Shown here: positions 1 to 8,664 of the stretch, piece by piece
How the letters are laid out: the number at the start of each line of letters is the position of its first letter
Numbering within the stretch: position 1 is the stretch's first letter
Source of the DNA: Acidobacteriota bacterium
Lineage (GTDB): Bacteria; Acidobacteriota; Thermoanaerobaculia; Thermoanaerobaculales; Thermoanaerobaculaceae
Reading direction: 5' to 3'
Assembly (NCBI GenBank): GCA_021818005.1
Contig: JAKAFI010000002.1
Location: forward strand, 1-42,344
Length of the DNA stretch: 42,344 bases
Notes under the pieces: model-generated
What the model saw: the letters and a program-made list of their open reading frames with translations, nothing else
What the model was told of the DNA's origin: nothing
Database searches by the model: none
Translations under genes and position numbers: made by a program

Positions 1-175
1 GCGTCGGCTCCGGGTCCCGCGACCAGGTCAGGTGCTTCACCTGCTGACCCAGCCTTGGGTTGATGTGGTACCACATCACGTCGTCGAACGGGTCGTCGGC
101 CATTACCAGGTAATGTGGGTTCGCCGGCAGGCGTTGGCAAGGGCACGGCCGGCGCCGGGCGCTCGAGCGGCGCGG
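1..175. repeat. Terminal overlap repeat, copy 1
   Basis: These bases recur at the other end of the window (42170-42344) with a single difference, C at 54 versus A at 42223. The minus-strand open frame that enters at position 1 is in the same phase as the one arriving at 42170, so the ends are best joined into a circle of about 42,169 bp. Either assembly overlap of a circular or permuted genome, or a true short terminal repeat, would give this picture. The mismatch argues against a simple exact k-mer overlap. Confidence 0.95.
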
Positions 176-1985
176 GTCGCGCCAGCGGTGCCTCGCCCTC
201 GCCGAGCGGCATCGCACCGGCGCGAGCGGCCCGCCCGCCCGGCATCCCGGCGGCGCGGTGCTGCCCCAGGGCTCGGGCGCCGGCGTCCCGCAGCTCCTCC
301 GCCGCGGCCTTCTCGCCGAGCTCCGGCGGAGCGCTCGCCGCGCCTTCGCGCACGCCGTCCTCGCCCCACGCCCACCTGGCGCGCGCCTCGCCGGTGAGCC
401 AGGCGGGCGCAAGCTGGTGCCGCCACGCCGCCACCTGCGCCACCTCGGCGCTGTTGCGCTTGCTCGCGAGGAAGCCGGCCGCCTCCGCCGCCGTCATCGT
501 GCTATCCGGTTGCGGTGGCAGGCCAAGCCAACTGAGCTGGCGCTGCTGCACCGGCGTCGGTTCGCCCGTAGCCACCTCGGCCGGCTGGACCGGCACCGGT
601 TCGGCCGGGGAGGCGGCCTTGCGCTGCGCCTTGCGCGCCTGCAGCTCCGCGTCCGCCGCCTTGAACGTCTCGCCATGGGTGCCCGTGAGCGACACCGTGT
701 AGGCCCCGCCCTTGCCGTCCTCGAACCGCTGCTCGCCGAACAGCGCCTCCGCGCGGTCACGCATGGCCGCCGCGCGGTCCGCCGGCACCAGGGCCACGAT
801 CTCATCGCCGCCGCGGCGGAACACGCGCCCACCGACGCCGTGCTCCTCGGCGGCCTGCTGGACCGCGTCGGCCGCGTCGCGGATCACCTGATCGCCGGCC
901 TCCTGGCTGTGGGTCTTGTTGACCTTGCCGGCGTTGTTGAGGTCGAAGGCGACCACGGCGGTCGCGGGGTCGGCCTCGGCCGTGGGGAGCGCGGCGTCGA
1001 GTGCCCGGCGGTTCGCCAGGCCAGTCAGGGCGTCGGTGTTGGCGGCGCGCTCGGCTTCCTGCCGGCGCGTCTCCCCCTCCGGGTAGATCGTCGCCGCCGC
1101 CCTTGCGCGGATTCGCCCCAGGATCGACGAAGGCGGCTCGGAGGGTATCGGAGCCACGGGCGGCGCCGCCGCGGGGCGTACAGGTGGCACAGCGGCCGCG
1201 GGTTGGCCAGAAACCGAGGGGGTCGCCGGCTGCTCCACGGCCGTCTTTTCTGCTTCAGCCCGTGTCCGCATCCGGTCCAAGAGCGTCCCACCAGGCCGCC
1301 GAGCCCCGGCTCCGCCAAGAATTCCCATCACCGCGCCCTCGGCGGCGATGTCCTGCGGAGTCCTTCCCTCCGCCGCCGCGATCGCCGCCGCGGTGCCACC
1401 GGTGCCAGCCACACGGGCGAGCCGCCCAGCACCGCCGAGGCCGTGCATGACGCTGCCGAGGACGGCGCCTTTGATGGTCTCCACGAGGGCCTTGTCGAGT
1501 GGCTCACCTTCCGCCGTCGCCCCGAGGCCTGACGCGGCCGCGAAACCCCCGATCGGCCCCAGCGTTGCAACGTACGGCGCCAGTCCCACGACCTGACCAG
1601 GAGCCGACGCAACGCCGGCGGCGATCTTCGCTGGCAGGGAGCCAGGCTCCCCACTCGGGCCAAGATCCCGGATGAACCGCGCGAACCCCGCCGTCGTGGC
1701 CCGTTCCGCCAGGTCAGGAGGCAAGCCCGGCGCCGCGCGCTCGACCATCGCTCGTTCGTCGCCGAGGCCGGTAAGACGCGTTGCCGTCGTGATCGGCGCG
1801 GCGAGTTGCTTCGGAATCCCCCCGACACCGGCGAGGAGACCCGCAACGAGTGACTTCCCGACGCCGAGGGGAGGCGGATCGAGCACGGCCCCCGGCGGAA
1901 GCGAAGCCATCGGGTCCGGGGCGGAATCCAACACCGCACCCGGCGGCAGGAGTGCCAGGGGGTCTACTTCTTGGCGGGCTGCCAT
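1..1985 (-). CDS. Giant polyvalent virion protein, N-terminal part with GGDEF domain (continues across the join to 36877)
   Basis: ATG at 1985 overlaps the end of the upstream gene by 22 bases. The frame stays open to position 1 and, after joining the ends, to 36877: 2,425 codons in all. Residues about 30-290 are Ala/Gly-rich with amphipathic or hydrophobic helices. Residues about 305-425 match a GGDEF domain: D-x-LTGLANRRAL begins near residue 318, a metal-site-like FDLNN segment follows, then RRGGDEI with GGDEI at about 392-396. The final position is Ile rather than Phe, but GG(D/E)E is intact, so diguanylate-cyclase activity is possible. No sensor domain is evident. A Pro/Ala-rich linker (about 580-613) leads to the join. 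The gene follows three ejection-protein candidates and precedes the lysis genes, where podoviruses keep internal virion proteins. In the last ~100 bases another frame looks more coding-like, so fusion to the C-terminal part is probable, not certain. Confidence 0.8.
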   Translation of the reverse strand, partial: MAARQEVDPLALLPPGAVLDSAPDPMASLPPGAVLDPPPLGVGKSLVAGLLAGVGGIPKQLAAPITTATRLTGLGDERAMVERAAPGLPPDLAERATTAGFARFIRDLGPSGEPGSLPAKIAAGVASAPGQVVGLAPYVATLGPIGGFAAASGLGATAEGEPLDKALVETIKGAVLGSVMHGLGGAGRLARVAGTGGTAAAIAAAEGRTPQDIAAEGAVMGILGGAGARRPGGTLLDRMRTRAEAEKTAVEQPATPSVSGQPAAAVPPVRPAAAPPVAPIPSEPPSSILGRIRARAAATIYPEGETRRQEAERAANTDALTGLANRRALDAALPTAEADPATAVVAFDLNNAGKVNKTHSQEAGDQVIRDAADAVQQAAEEHGVGGRVFRRGGDEIVALVPADRAAAMRDRAEALFGEQRFEDGKGGAYTVSLTGTHGETFKAADAELQARKAQRKAASPAEPVPVQPAEVATGEPTPVQQRQLSWLGLPPQPDSTMTAAEAAGFLASKRNSAEVAQVAAWRHQLAPAWLTGEARARWAWGEDGVREGAASAPPELGEKAAAEELRDAGARALGQHRAAGMPGGRAARAGAMPLGEGEAPLARPAPLERPAPAVPLPTPAGEPTLPGNGRRPVRRRDVVPHQPKAGSAGEAPDLVAGPGAD

Positions 1986-3157
1986 GAAGTCCCGTCCCAC
2001 CGCACCTTCGTGCCATCCGGGAGCGTGGCCGTCCTACCCGGCTCGATTCGCGCGGGCGGTGCTGGCGGCGAGCCCGGCACTGCCCCAACTCCGGGCGCCG
2101 CCGACGGCCAGGCGGTACCGGCCACGCCCGCCGACCCCTCGACTGCGCCGCCACTCAGGCGCGCCTGCAGCACCCGCTGGCGCTGGTCCAGAGCGCCAAG
2201 CTGCGCCTGGAGGTCCGCCGTGCGAGGCGACATGGGCGCCTTGTCGGCCTCCGGATGCAGCGTCCGCGACACCCACCCGGGCCGCGCCGGGTTGGCCTGC
2301 CAGTCGGCCGAGTCCCTCGCCTGCGACCTCGCCAACTCCTTCGCGATCCGATCGTAGGCGGCGGCCGCCTCGTTCAGTTCGCGCACCGGGTCCTCGACCC
2401 GGTCGGCCTTCGGCTTGCCCCACGGCTCCTCTTTGACCACCTCGCCGTTGACGATTGTCTGCTTGAACACCTGCCCCGTGCCGGGGTCGGTGCGGTACTG
2501 CAGCGACCTGCGTTCCTTCTCGGGCGCAGCCGGCGAATCGAACACCCAGCCGCCCGTCGACGGATTCCAGGAGTAGAGCCCCTCGCCTTGTGCGCCGACG
2601 CGGTGCTCGAGGTGTGGCGCCTTGGCCTCGGACCTCGCCGGCGATGAACCCGACAGCCCCATTTCCGCCGCCGCCAACGGGTTGAAGGGGGCGAGAGCGT
2701 TCGCCACGCGCCCGGCCTTGATCGCGTTCACGATCGGCGCGGGCGCCGGTGGCCCCGCCTCGAGGCCCTCGGGCGGAGCCGTCGCCGCCTGGATGGCCGA
2801 CTGCAGGTCGCCCAACTGCCGGTTCGCCTCCGCGTTCTGGAGGTTCCGGGACACCAGGCCGGCCTTGCGCTCCTGTCCGGCCTTGTAGAGCTGGGTCGCC
2901 GTTTCCACGTCGCCCGCTGAGGCGAGGTCCCGCGCCGCCGCGTTCTCGGGCGCGTCCGGATCGTCGGGCAGGTTCGCCAGGAAGGAACCGACGCGGGCCC
3001 GCTCCGTCTGGGCCATGTTGACCAGGTCACGCTGGCGACGCTGCGCCGCCATCGCCTGCGCCGCGTCGATCGCGGTCATGACACCGTGGGCCGCCGCTGG
3101 CGACGTTGCCGACACCCCGCCGGCAAGGAGTGGTAGCAGAACATCGGCGACGCTCAT
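1964..3157 (-). CDS. Putative internal virion (ejection) protein
   Basis: This 397-aa protein starts MSVADVLLPL at 3157, three bases after the preceding stop. The N-terminus has an Ala-rich helical stretch. The middle (about 40-170) is charged helix rich in Gln, Arg and Glu. The C-terminus is Pro/Gly-rich and ends in a small motif with DGTKVRWDG. I recognise no enzyme motif. Position between tail genes and the giant polyvalent protein, together with helical low-complexity composition, fits the ejection or internal core proteins of podoviruses, but that is inferred from context. An upstream extension in the same frame runs through the neighbouring gene in the wrong phase and is not used. Confidence 0.75.
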   Translation of the reverse strand: MSVADVLLPLLAGGVSATSPAAAHGVMTAIDAAQAMAAQRRQRDLVNMAQTERARVGSFLANLPDDPDAPENAAARDLASAGDVETATQLYKAGQERKAGLVSRNLQNAEANRQLGDLQSAIQAATAPPEGLEAGPPAPAPIVNAIKAGRVANALAPFNPLAAAEMGLSGSSPARSEAKAPHLEHRVGAQGEGLYSWNPSTGGWVFDSPAAPEKERRSLQYRTDPGTGQVFKQTIVNGEVVKEEPWGKPKADRVEDPVRELNEAAAAYDRIAKELARSQARDSADWQANPARPGWVSRTLHPEADKAPMSPRTADLQAQLGALDQRQRVLQARLSGGAVEGSAGVAGTAWPSAAPGVGAVPGSPPAPPARIEPGRTATLPDGTKVRWDGTSWQPAKK

Positions 3158-3159
3158 GA

Positions 3160-3798
3160 TTACCTCCCCATCCGCGCCAGGTACGCCATCAACCGCTGAC
3201 GAATATCCGGTAGGGTCGTTTCCGTGGTCGGAGACCCGTGGATGAGCCCACCGATCGGGCCGGGACGCACCTGGTTCGCGTCGGCGATCGCACTGCCGAG
3301 GCCGGCCGCCATCTGGGCCCAGCCCGCCGCGTTTCCGCCGCCGGACTCGGTGTCGGGCGCGCCGCCGCCGGCCTCGATCTTCGTCCCCGCGGCCTGACCT
3401 GCCGGCGCTAGAACGGGCGTCCCAGCAACGCCCTGCGACCCGGCGAGGCCAGCATCGCCCACCGCGAGCGTTCGCGAGTTCAGCCCCTCCGTCACCGGAG
3501 GCCGGTCGCCCAGTGCAACGTCGCCGCTCGTGAGGGGCTGCATCGGCGGGAGCTTCTGACCGCCGTCCTCCGGCATCCCCATCGGCTTGAACCCGAACCC
3601 GTGTTCCGCGTCCGGCCCCGTGTTCGACAGCAACGTGGGGTTGCCGGTGTCCGCCAAGGCGGAGCCTACCGTCGGTTTCGCGAACTGCGAGGTGGTCGGG
3701 GTCGTGTCGAGCTTCACCGCCTGACCGGTGGGCCCGGCCTTTGGCGGTGTCGCGAGCTGCTTCACAACCTCGACCGCAATCGGTATTGCCCACGTCAT
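3160..3798 (-). CDS. Small virion-associated protein, unknown function
   Basis: This is a 212-aa protein. The ATG at 3798 is preferred over the GTG at 3804 because AGGGGG lies a few bases upstream of it. The N-terminus MTWAIPIAVEVVKQLATPP is a short amphipathic or hydrophobic helix. The rest is Gly/Ala/Pro/Thr-rich and probably flexible, with a helical end (LPDIRQRLMAYLARMGR). It lies between two ejection-protein candidates with almost no spacing and is likely a minor internal virion component. No domain was recognised. Confidence 0.7.
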   Translation of the reverse strand: MTWAIPIAVEVVKQLATPPKAGPTGQAVKLDTTPTTSQFAKPTVGSALADTGNPTLLSNTGPDAEHGFGFKPMGMPEDGGQKLPPMQPLTSGDVALGDRPPVTEGLNSRTLAVGDAGLAGSQGVAGTPVLAPAGQAAGTKIEAGGGAPDTESGGGNAAGWAQMAAGLGSAIADANQVRPGPIGGLIHGSPTTETTLPDIRQRLMAYLARMGR

Positions 3799-3807
3799 GT
3801 TCACCCC

Positions 3808-5094
3808 CTACTTGTTCTTGCCGGTGGTCGAGCCGATCGAGGTCGGCAACAGACCCATCGGGCCGGTGAGCGACTGCTCGCCGAGGGCCAACAGGCGCAG
3901 ACGCTCCTGCTCCGCAGCGTCAGCCTGCTCCTTCGCCACGCCCCGCCGTGTTGCACCCGCGGTCGAAGCGGCCTGAAACGCCGTGTTCACACCGGTGCGG
4001 GTGTTCTGTCCTTCCTGCATCAGGGTTTGTGTCGCCGCCTCGCGCTCGCGGGCCAGGCGATCGGCAGCCGCGCTCTTCAGGCTGAGCTGGTTCTCGATGA
4101 GCGGCGTCAGCTGCGAACCCCACGCCCGCGCCAGCGAGTCGCCGACCGCGCCCGAGCGGCCCAGGCCGGCCAGCGTGTTGGCGTTCTTGATCCCCTCGGC
4201 CGTCGTGTCCCAGAAGTAGTTTTTCGCCGCGTTGATCGCCGGGTCGTCCTGCGACACCGTGGGCGCGTTCCCGGACTCCGCAACCGAGGCGAGAATCTGC
4301 GTGATCGCGTCCCGCTCCGCCTGCGGCGTGTTCGTCATTTGTGGGATGTACCCCTCGGCCATCCCCTGCCAGGCCGAGAGTCCCGGCACCGCCTCGGGAT
4401 GCTGCCCGAGCAGCGTCATGATGTCGAACTCGTTCGGGTCCACCGGCATATCACCTCCGGTGTCACCCGTGTTGCCGGTGTCACCCGTCTTGCCGGTGTC
4501 ACCACCGGTGCCGGTCCCCGCGGGTAGATGCGGCCGCACGGTGCCGCCATTTCCGCCGATGGCCCTGGTGGTGCCGGTATCTCCGCCAGTCGGTGGGACG
4601 ACGTCACCATCACCCGCACCCGGCTCGGTCCCCGTCGTCCCCGTCGGATTGCGAGCGCCGATGTTGACGTTCATGCCGGTCCCGCCGGCCGACATCCCAC
4701 CGCCCCCGAGCCCGCTCGGCAACATGCGCCCGGTCGGTTGCTGGAGAGCGGTCGCGACCCTGCCCGTCGCCGGCGCGACCGCCATGGTCTGCGCCCCGAG
4801 GCCACCAGGCAACATGCGACCGGTCGACGGGTCAAAGGCGTTTCCGGTCGCGCCGACGGCGCCGGTGGCCGGCACGACGTTCGCGTTGACGTCGGCCTTC
4901 TGTACCTTGTCACCCTCCGGGACACCACCCTCCGGCTTGCTGGGATCTGTCTCCCCACCGAACCCGAGGTTTCCACCCGGAAAGAGATCGTGAAAGAAGT
5001 AGTCCTGCAGCGACCCCAGCCGATTTGCCGTTTTGGTGTAGAAGTCGGTTAGGGCCGGCGGAATATCGACCTTGGTCGACGAGCCCTTGCTCAT
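3808..5094 (-). CDS. Putative internal virion protein with TGDTG-type repeats
   Basis: This 428-aa protein starts at ATG 5094. Residues 1-60 are folded-looking (FYTKTANRLGSLQDYFF). Residues 60-210 are low-complexity Gly/Thr repeats, with a repeated STGRMLPGGLG / PTGRMLPSGLG unit and a run of GDTGKTGDTGNTGDTG. The C-terminal 200 residues are predicted helical and rich in Ala, Gln and Glu, similar in style to head-to-host transfer proteins. The position upstream of the other ejection candidates supports a virion role. Nothing enzymatic is visible. Confidence 0.75.
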   Translation of the reverse strand: MSKGSSTKVDIPPALTDFYTKTANRLGSLQDYFFHDLFPGGNLGFGGETDPSKPEGGVPEGDKVQKADVNANVVPATGAVGATGNAFDPSTGRMLPGGLGAQTMAVAPATGRVATALQQPTGRMLPSGLGGGGMSAGGTGMNVNIGARNPTGTTGTEPGAGDGDVVPPTGGDTGTTRAIGGNGGTVRPHLPAGTGTGGDTGKTGDTGNTGDTGGDMPVDPNEFDIMTLLGQHPEAVPGLSAWQGMAEGYIPQMTNTPQAERDAITQILASVAESGNAPTVSQDDPAINAAKNYFWDTTAEGIKNANTLAGLGRSGAVGDSLARAWGSQLTPLIENQLSLKSAAADRLAREREAATQTLMQEGQNTRTGVNTAFQAASTAGATRRGVAKEQADAAEQERLRLLALGEQSLTGPMGLLPTSIGSTTGKNK

Positions 5095-5097
5095 GGA

Positions 5098-5667
5098 TCA
5101 CCACCCGAGCAGGGAACGACTCACCCGCCCTCTGACCGGGGGTCTGGTACCGCCGCCGGGGGTCCCCCCCGGCCCGACGCCGCCGCCCGGCACGACTCCA
5201 GACCTGGTACCCGACCCGCCCGGTCCGACGCCGCCGCCCCAGATCGGCGGCATGACACCGCCACCACCGCCCGGCACGACGCCCGACCCGACACCCGACC
5301 GGATCGGACCGATGCCACCACCACCGACCGGCGGCATGACACCGCCGCCACCGCCCGGCAGGACGTCCGAGCGGGGTTTCGTGATGAACCCACCACCGCC
5401 GACCGGCGGCATGACACCGCCGCCACCGCCCGGCAGGATCTTGCCACCCGCGACCGGCGGCATGACGCCGCCACCGCCCGGCACCGGGATCGAGCTGGTA
5501 CCCGACCCGCCCGGCATGAAGCCGCCACCACCGCCCGGCACGACGCCCCACCTGGTACCCGACCCGCCCGGCACGACGCCGCCACCGCCCGGCACTGGTT
5601 TCGACGACACGCCACCGCCCGCGGTGATACCCGGAGCCCCTCCGCCCGTGAACATTCCTAGCGACAT
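5098..5667 (-). CDS. Glycine-rich repeat protein, possible polyglycine-type adhesin
   Basis: The protein is 189 aa and roughly half glycine. The start at 5667 (MSLGMFTGGG) overlaps the upstream GNAT-like gene by 10 bases. The body is an imperfect repeat of VPGGGGGVMPPVGGGG with variations such as VPGGSGTR. The DNA reflects this as repeated CCACCGCCCGGCA units on the plus strand. Glycine-block proteins beside tail genes include receptor-binding adhesins that fold as stacked polyglycine-II helices (for example the S16 Gp38 tip). That comparison is mine and rests on composition and location only. It could also be a flexible spacer or an assembly factor. Confidence 0.65.
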   Translation of the reverse strand: MSLGMFTGGGAPGITAGGGVSSKPVPGGGGVVPGGSGTRWGVVPGGGGGFMPGGSGTSSIPVPGGGGVMPPVAGGKILPGGGGGVMPPVGGGGFITKPRSDVLPGGGGGVMPPVGGGGIGPIRSGVGSGVVPGGGGGVMPPIWGGGVGPGGSGTRSGVVPGGGVGPGGTPGGGTRPPVRGRVSRSLLGW

Positions 5668-6143
5668 ATCAGGTCCCTCCTCATGAACGTGCGCCCAACG
5701 ACCTCGCGCCACCCGTACAGCGACCGGTACACGCGCGCCAGGACGGGACTCCGCGCCACCGTCCGCATCTCCGTCACGCCGAGCGCGCGACCCCACTCAA
5801 CCATTTCGCGGTCGATCCCGAGGCACGCCTCGCGGGTGTACGGGTGTCCCTTGTCACTCGCGTGCTGCTCCACCGACAGGACCGTTTCGCCGTGCCAGGT
5901 CGAGACCTCGACGAGCGTGTGCGCCACGACGCGCCCACCCTCGAGGCCGACCCAGACCGCCATCCGCACCTGATCCGCCTGGACCGCCCAGGCCGCGAAG
6001 TGCGCGATGAAGTTCTTGACGAAGTCCCGCGGGATGCGGCCGTACTCCTCGAGGATGAAGAGCTGCAGCCGGCGGATCACCTCGGGCACGAGGAGCCAGT
6101 CGCCCGGGTTGCGGGAGTCGAGGCGATGCCACTCCTCGACCAT
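5658..6143 (-). CDS. GNAT-like acetyltransferase in the tail cluster
   Basis: This is a 161-aa protein. ATG 6143 overlaps the tailspike stop (TGATG), so it is translationally coupled. The central region has the alternating strand/helix character of GNAT folds: a strand VRMAVWVGLEGGRVVAHTLV, a later strand with VLSVEQHASDKG, helix EMVEWGRALGV, strand EMRTVAR and the final VYRSLYGWREVVGRTFMRRDL, which resembles the GNAT C-terminal strand pair. A clear acetyl-CoA P-loop (Q/RxxGxG/A) is not obvious, so activity is uncertain. GNAT-fold proteins are common among phage structural genes. Function here is unknown. Confidence 0.65.
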   Translation of the reverse strand: MVEEWHRLDSRNPGDWLLVPEVIRRLQLFILEEYGRIPRDFVKNFIAHFAAWAVQADQVRMAVWVGLEGGRVVAHTLVEVSTWHGETVLSVEQHASDKGHPYTREACLGIDREMVEWGRALGVTEMRTVARSPVLARVYRSLYGWREVVGRTFMRRDLICR

Positions 6144-8443
6144 CAGTAACTCGGGTACCACTTGCTGTTGACGTAGGTCATGATCATCGCCTTGTTGACC
6201 ACGGCCGTGCTCGCGAGCGCGATGTTTCCAGTGGTGTTGGTCGTCCAGGCGCCCGTCGGTATCAGCACCAGCGGCCCCGTGAAAGTACCAGCCCAGGGAA
6301 CGTCGATGGTTGCAATCGCCGCCGTACCGGAAACCGCAAACACCTGTCCGGTTGCCGTGACCTTTGTTCCTGATGCCACGGTCGCCCCGGTGGCCAATGC
6401 CAGGAAGCCGGTGGACTGAATCGCTGGAGGCTGGGTTCCATCGCCGGCCAGGCCCGTGTCGGCCATTCCGACCCTTATGTTGTCCTTGACCACCATCACC
6501 GGACTCGTGTTGATCTTTCCGGTGGTTGCCGGCGTGCCACCGCTGGCCGTCCGGTAGAAGTCGAACGACCAGGCCCCGGGCGACGCCGCGCAGCTCACGT
6601 TGTTGTAGTTCGTGGCGTTGAGCACCGCGTTGCCATTCGCCATACTTCCGACCGCCGCCGGGCTGCTCGTGCCATCCGCGAGCTTTGCCACGCACGCGTA
6701 GCTGTAGCTCGTCGTGCCCGGCGTTCCGGCGTAACTCAGGAAGAGCGGGTCCGGTACTGGCAGGTCACTCACGGTCAGGTTGCCGACGGTGGCCGCCCCG
6801 AGGCGCGGCTGCCCGAACGTCCACTTCCCGAACATCACACCGTTGTCGCTGAAACCGCCGATCCCGTCCACGTTTGGTACCGGCTCAGCATCGTCAGTCA
6901 GGAACGGGAGAAACTGGATGCTTTGGTTGCGCGGTGGTTGCCAAACCGGCGTCGTTGGAATGACGTCAATGCCCCCCGGACAGGCGTAGAACACAATGTC
7001 CATTGGAAACCCCGGTGAATCGGAAGGTGCCAAGACCCCGACCCCTGTCCCGTCCGCCGGAAAGTAAACGTTCGTGAAAACGATCGAGTCGGTGAACCGC
7101 AACTTGATTGCATGGCCGGTTCCGCCCCAACCAAGGCCGGGGTAGACCCGAAACGTGCAGTTGACGAAGTAGAACCCCGAGGTGCCCCCTGAACCAGCGG
7201 CCACCGCGGTGCCGAGCACGAGGCCATCGGCCGAGTGCGACCAGCAGTTATCGGCGCCGACGTTCAGGAAGAGCACGTTTTGCGACGGCGGATTTGCAGG
7301 GTATCCCCACGAGTCCACCAGGTACGCCTGAACGCCCCAGTGCTGGCCGTTGACGTTGTGGATCTCCGACGACTGCAGGTGCGTCAGCCAGAGCAGCGTG
7401 TCGGCGCCCGGCGACACCCCACCGTCAAGGTAGAGGTTCTCGAGGACGAACCCCCCGATGGGCCCGAGCACATGGATCATCGCCTTGCCCGTCGTGCCGA
7501 TCCACTTCAAGGTGGTCGCGGTCCCGCCGGCCCCGGACCACCAGCCGCTTGCCGCCGTGGCCTGGCCCGTGATTTTGATGTTCTGCAGCGTCGAGAGCGA
7601 GCTCGCCGTACCGTTGCCGATCGTGATCGTGTCGCTGATCTGACACTCGCCGCCAGGGAGCACGATCGTCGTGCCGCTCGGCACGCTGTTGAAGAGGGCC
7701 TGCAGGCCGGCCGTGCAGTTCGTCCCCGGCGTGACGTACAGGCCCGCGTCGACGAAGGTGCTACCGACCGTGACGCCGGCGCCGGCCGTCTTCTGTCGCA
7801 GGTACCCGGGCCCGGTCGCCGAGAGGTCCGCCGCGGTCCCACCCCGCGCCAGCGCCACCTGCCCGCTCGAGAGGTCCGTTGCCGCAATCGTCGGCGTCGC
7901 GACCAGGCCGAGGTTGCCGACCGCGGTCAGGAGGCTGCCGGTCGGCTTGACGATCGGTACCGAGTTGAAGAAGCCGAGCTTCTGCGTCGTTGCGGTCCCG
8001 ATCTTCGTCCCCGTCGTGGTCCCGGCGACCACGTTCGTACCCTCGCCGAGGTTCAACGAGCCGTTGAGCGTGAAGGCGCCCAGGCTCGGGTTGAACGTCA
8101 TCTTCGTGGAACTCACCTTGATCGGAAGCAATCCCGTCGTCCCGGTCGTCCAGGTCGGGTACTCGGTCGCGTTCGTGGTCGTGTCGTTGCTGATCACCAG
8201 GGCGGAGGCATCGCCACCGTAGTACGGCAGGACCGACCAGGTCGAGGTACCGTCCCCGATCTTGCACTTTCCGGTGTCGGTCTCACAGCCCGGTTCACCT
8301 TGTGCCAGGACGGGGTTGACGGCCGTCCAGTTGGCCGCCGTGTCGCGTCGGAGCTGGATCCGCACGGCGGCATCGGCCACCGGCCCGTACATGAAAAGGC
8401 CGGCCAGGAGGCCGGCCAGGAACAACCCACGAATCCTCATCAT
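6143..8443 (-). CDS. Tailspike / receptor-binding protein with beta-helix body and N-terminal signal sequence
   Basis: This is a 766-aa protein. The first 25 residues (MMRIRGLFLAGLLAGLFMYG...) look like a Sec signal peptide ending VADA, which is odd for a phage tail protein. Next comes a domain of the type found at the base of phage fibres (IQLRRDTAANW...PVLAQGEPG...KIGDGTSTW), like the Mtd N-terminal domain. Residues about 230-560 are a pectate-lyase-like parallel beta-helix, containing a GTTIVLPGGECQISDTI strand and many short turns. The C-terminus is beta-rich. The likely role is binding, and perhaps degrading, a surface polysaccharide. It follows the nozzle gene and is coupled to the small upstream ORF by ATGA. 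Confidence 0.8.
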   Translation of the reverse strand: MMRIRGLFLAGLLAGLFMYGPVADAAVRIQLRRDTAANWTAVNPVLAQGEPGCETDTGKCKIGDGTSTWSVLPYYGGDASALVISNDTTTNATEYPTWTTGTTGLLPIKVSSTKMTFNPSLGAFTLNGSLNLGEGTNVVAGTTTGTKIGTATTQKLGFFNSVPIVKPTGSLLTAVGNLGLVATPTIAATDLSSGQVALARGGTAADLSATGPGYLRQKTAGAGVTVGSTFVDAGLYVTPGTNCTAGLQALFNSVPSGTTIVLPGGECQISDTITIGNGTASSLSTLQNIKITGQATAASGWWSGAGGTATTLKWIGTTGKAMIHVLGPIGGFVLENLYLDGGVSPGADTLLWLTHLQSSEIHNVNGQHWGVQAYLVDSWGYPANPPSQNVLFLNVGADNCWSHSADGLVLGTAVAAGSGGTSGFYFVNCTFRVYPGLGWGGTGHAIKLRFTDSIVFTNVYFPADGTGVGVLAPSDSPGFPMDIVFYACPGGIDVIPTTPVWQPPRNQSIQFLPFLTDDAEPVPNVDGIGGFSDNGVMFGKWTFGQPRLGAATVGNLTVSDLPVPDPLFLSYAGTPGTTSYSYACVAKLADGTSSPAAVGSMANGNAVLNATNYNNVSCAASPGAWSFDFYRTASGGTPATTGKINTSPVMVVKDNIRVGMADTGLAGDGTQPPAIQSTGFLALATGATVASGTKVTATGQVFAVSGTAAIATIDVPWAGTFTGPLVLIPTGAWTTNTTGNIALASTAVVNKAMIMTYVNSKWYPSY

Positions 8444-8664
8444 GCGGTACCTCCGTCAGCGGTTTGGTCCGGGGTGTACACGGTCGCGGCCGCGCCGCCC
8501 TCGATGTTGCTCGAGGTCGTCGCAGCGACGTCGGCCAGGCCGCGGGCCAGTTGGATGTAGAGCGAGTCGATGGCTGCCTGCATCTGCTTCGCCCAGCGCA
8601 GCAGGTCCTCGTCGCTGGTTGGTGGCAGCGGCAACCGAAACGTCGGAGGGACGGGCCACGCCAT
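8440..8664 (-). CDS. Small tail-cluster protein, unknown
   Basis: This is a 74-aa protein. The start ATG 8664 overlaps the nozzle stop (TGATG) and the stop overlaps the tailspike ATG by four bases. It has a short Pro-rich N-terminus, a helix SDEDLLRWAKQMQAAIDSLY that could form a coiled coil, and a Thr/Ala-rich tail. The size and position between nozzle and tailspike suggest an assembly or attachment factor for the spike, inferred from context. Confidence 0.65.
   Translation of the reverse strand: MAWPVPPTFRLPLPPTSDEDLLRWAKQMQAAIDSLYIQLARGLADVAATTSSNIEGGAAATVYTPDQTADGGTA

Noticed and set aside
258-1532. Long plus-strand open frame opposite the GGDEF region
   Set aside because: It is antisense to a gene with recognisable motifs and has the Arg/His/Gly-rich composition typical of wrong frames in GC-rich DNA.
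3160-3793. Upstream extension (to 3793) of the 1964-3157 gene
   Set aside because: The extension covers the neighbouring gene in the wrong phase. MSVADVLLPL at 3157 gives the sensible start.
7235-8560. Plus-strand frame opposite the tailspike
   Set aside because: It is Arg/Val/Gly-rich without motifs, and the minus-strand gene has a clear beta-helix pattern.
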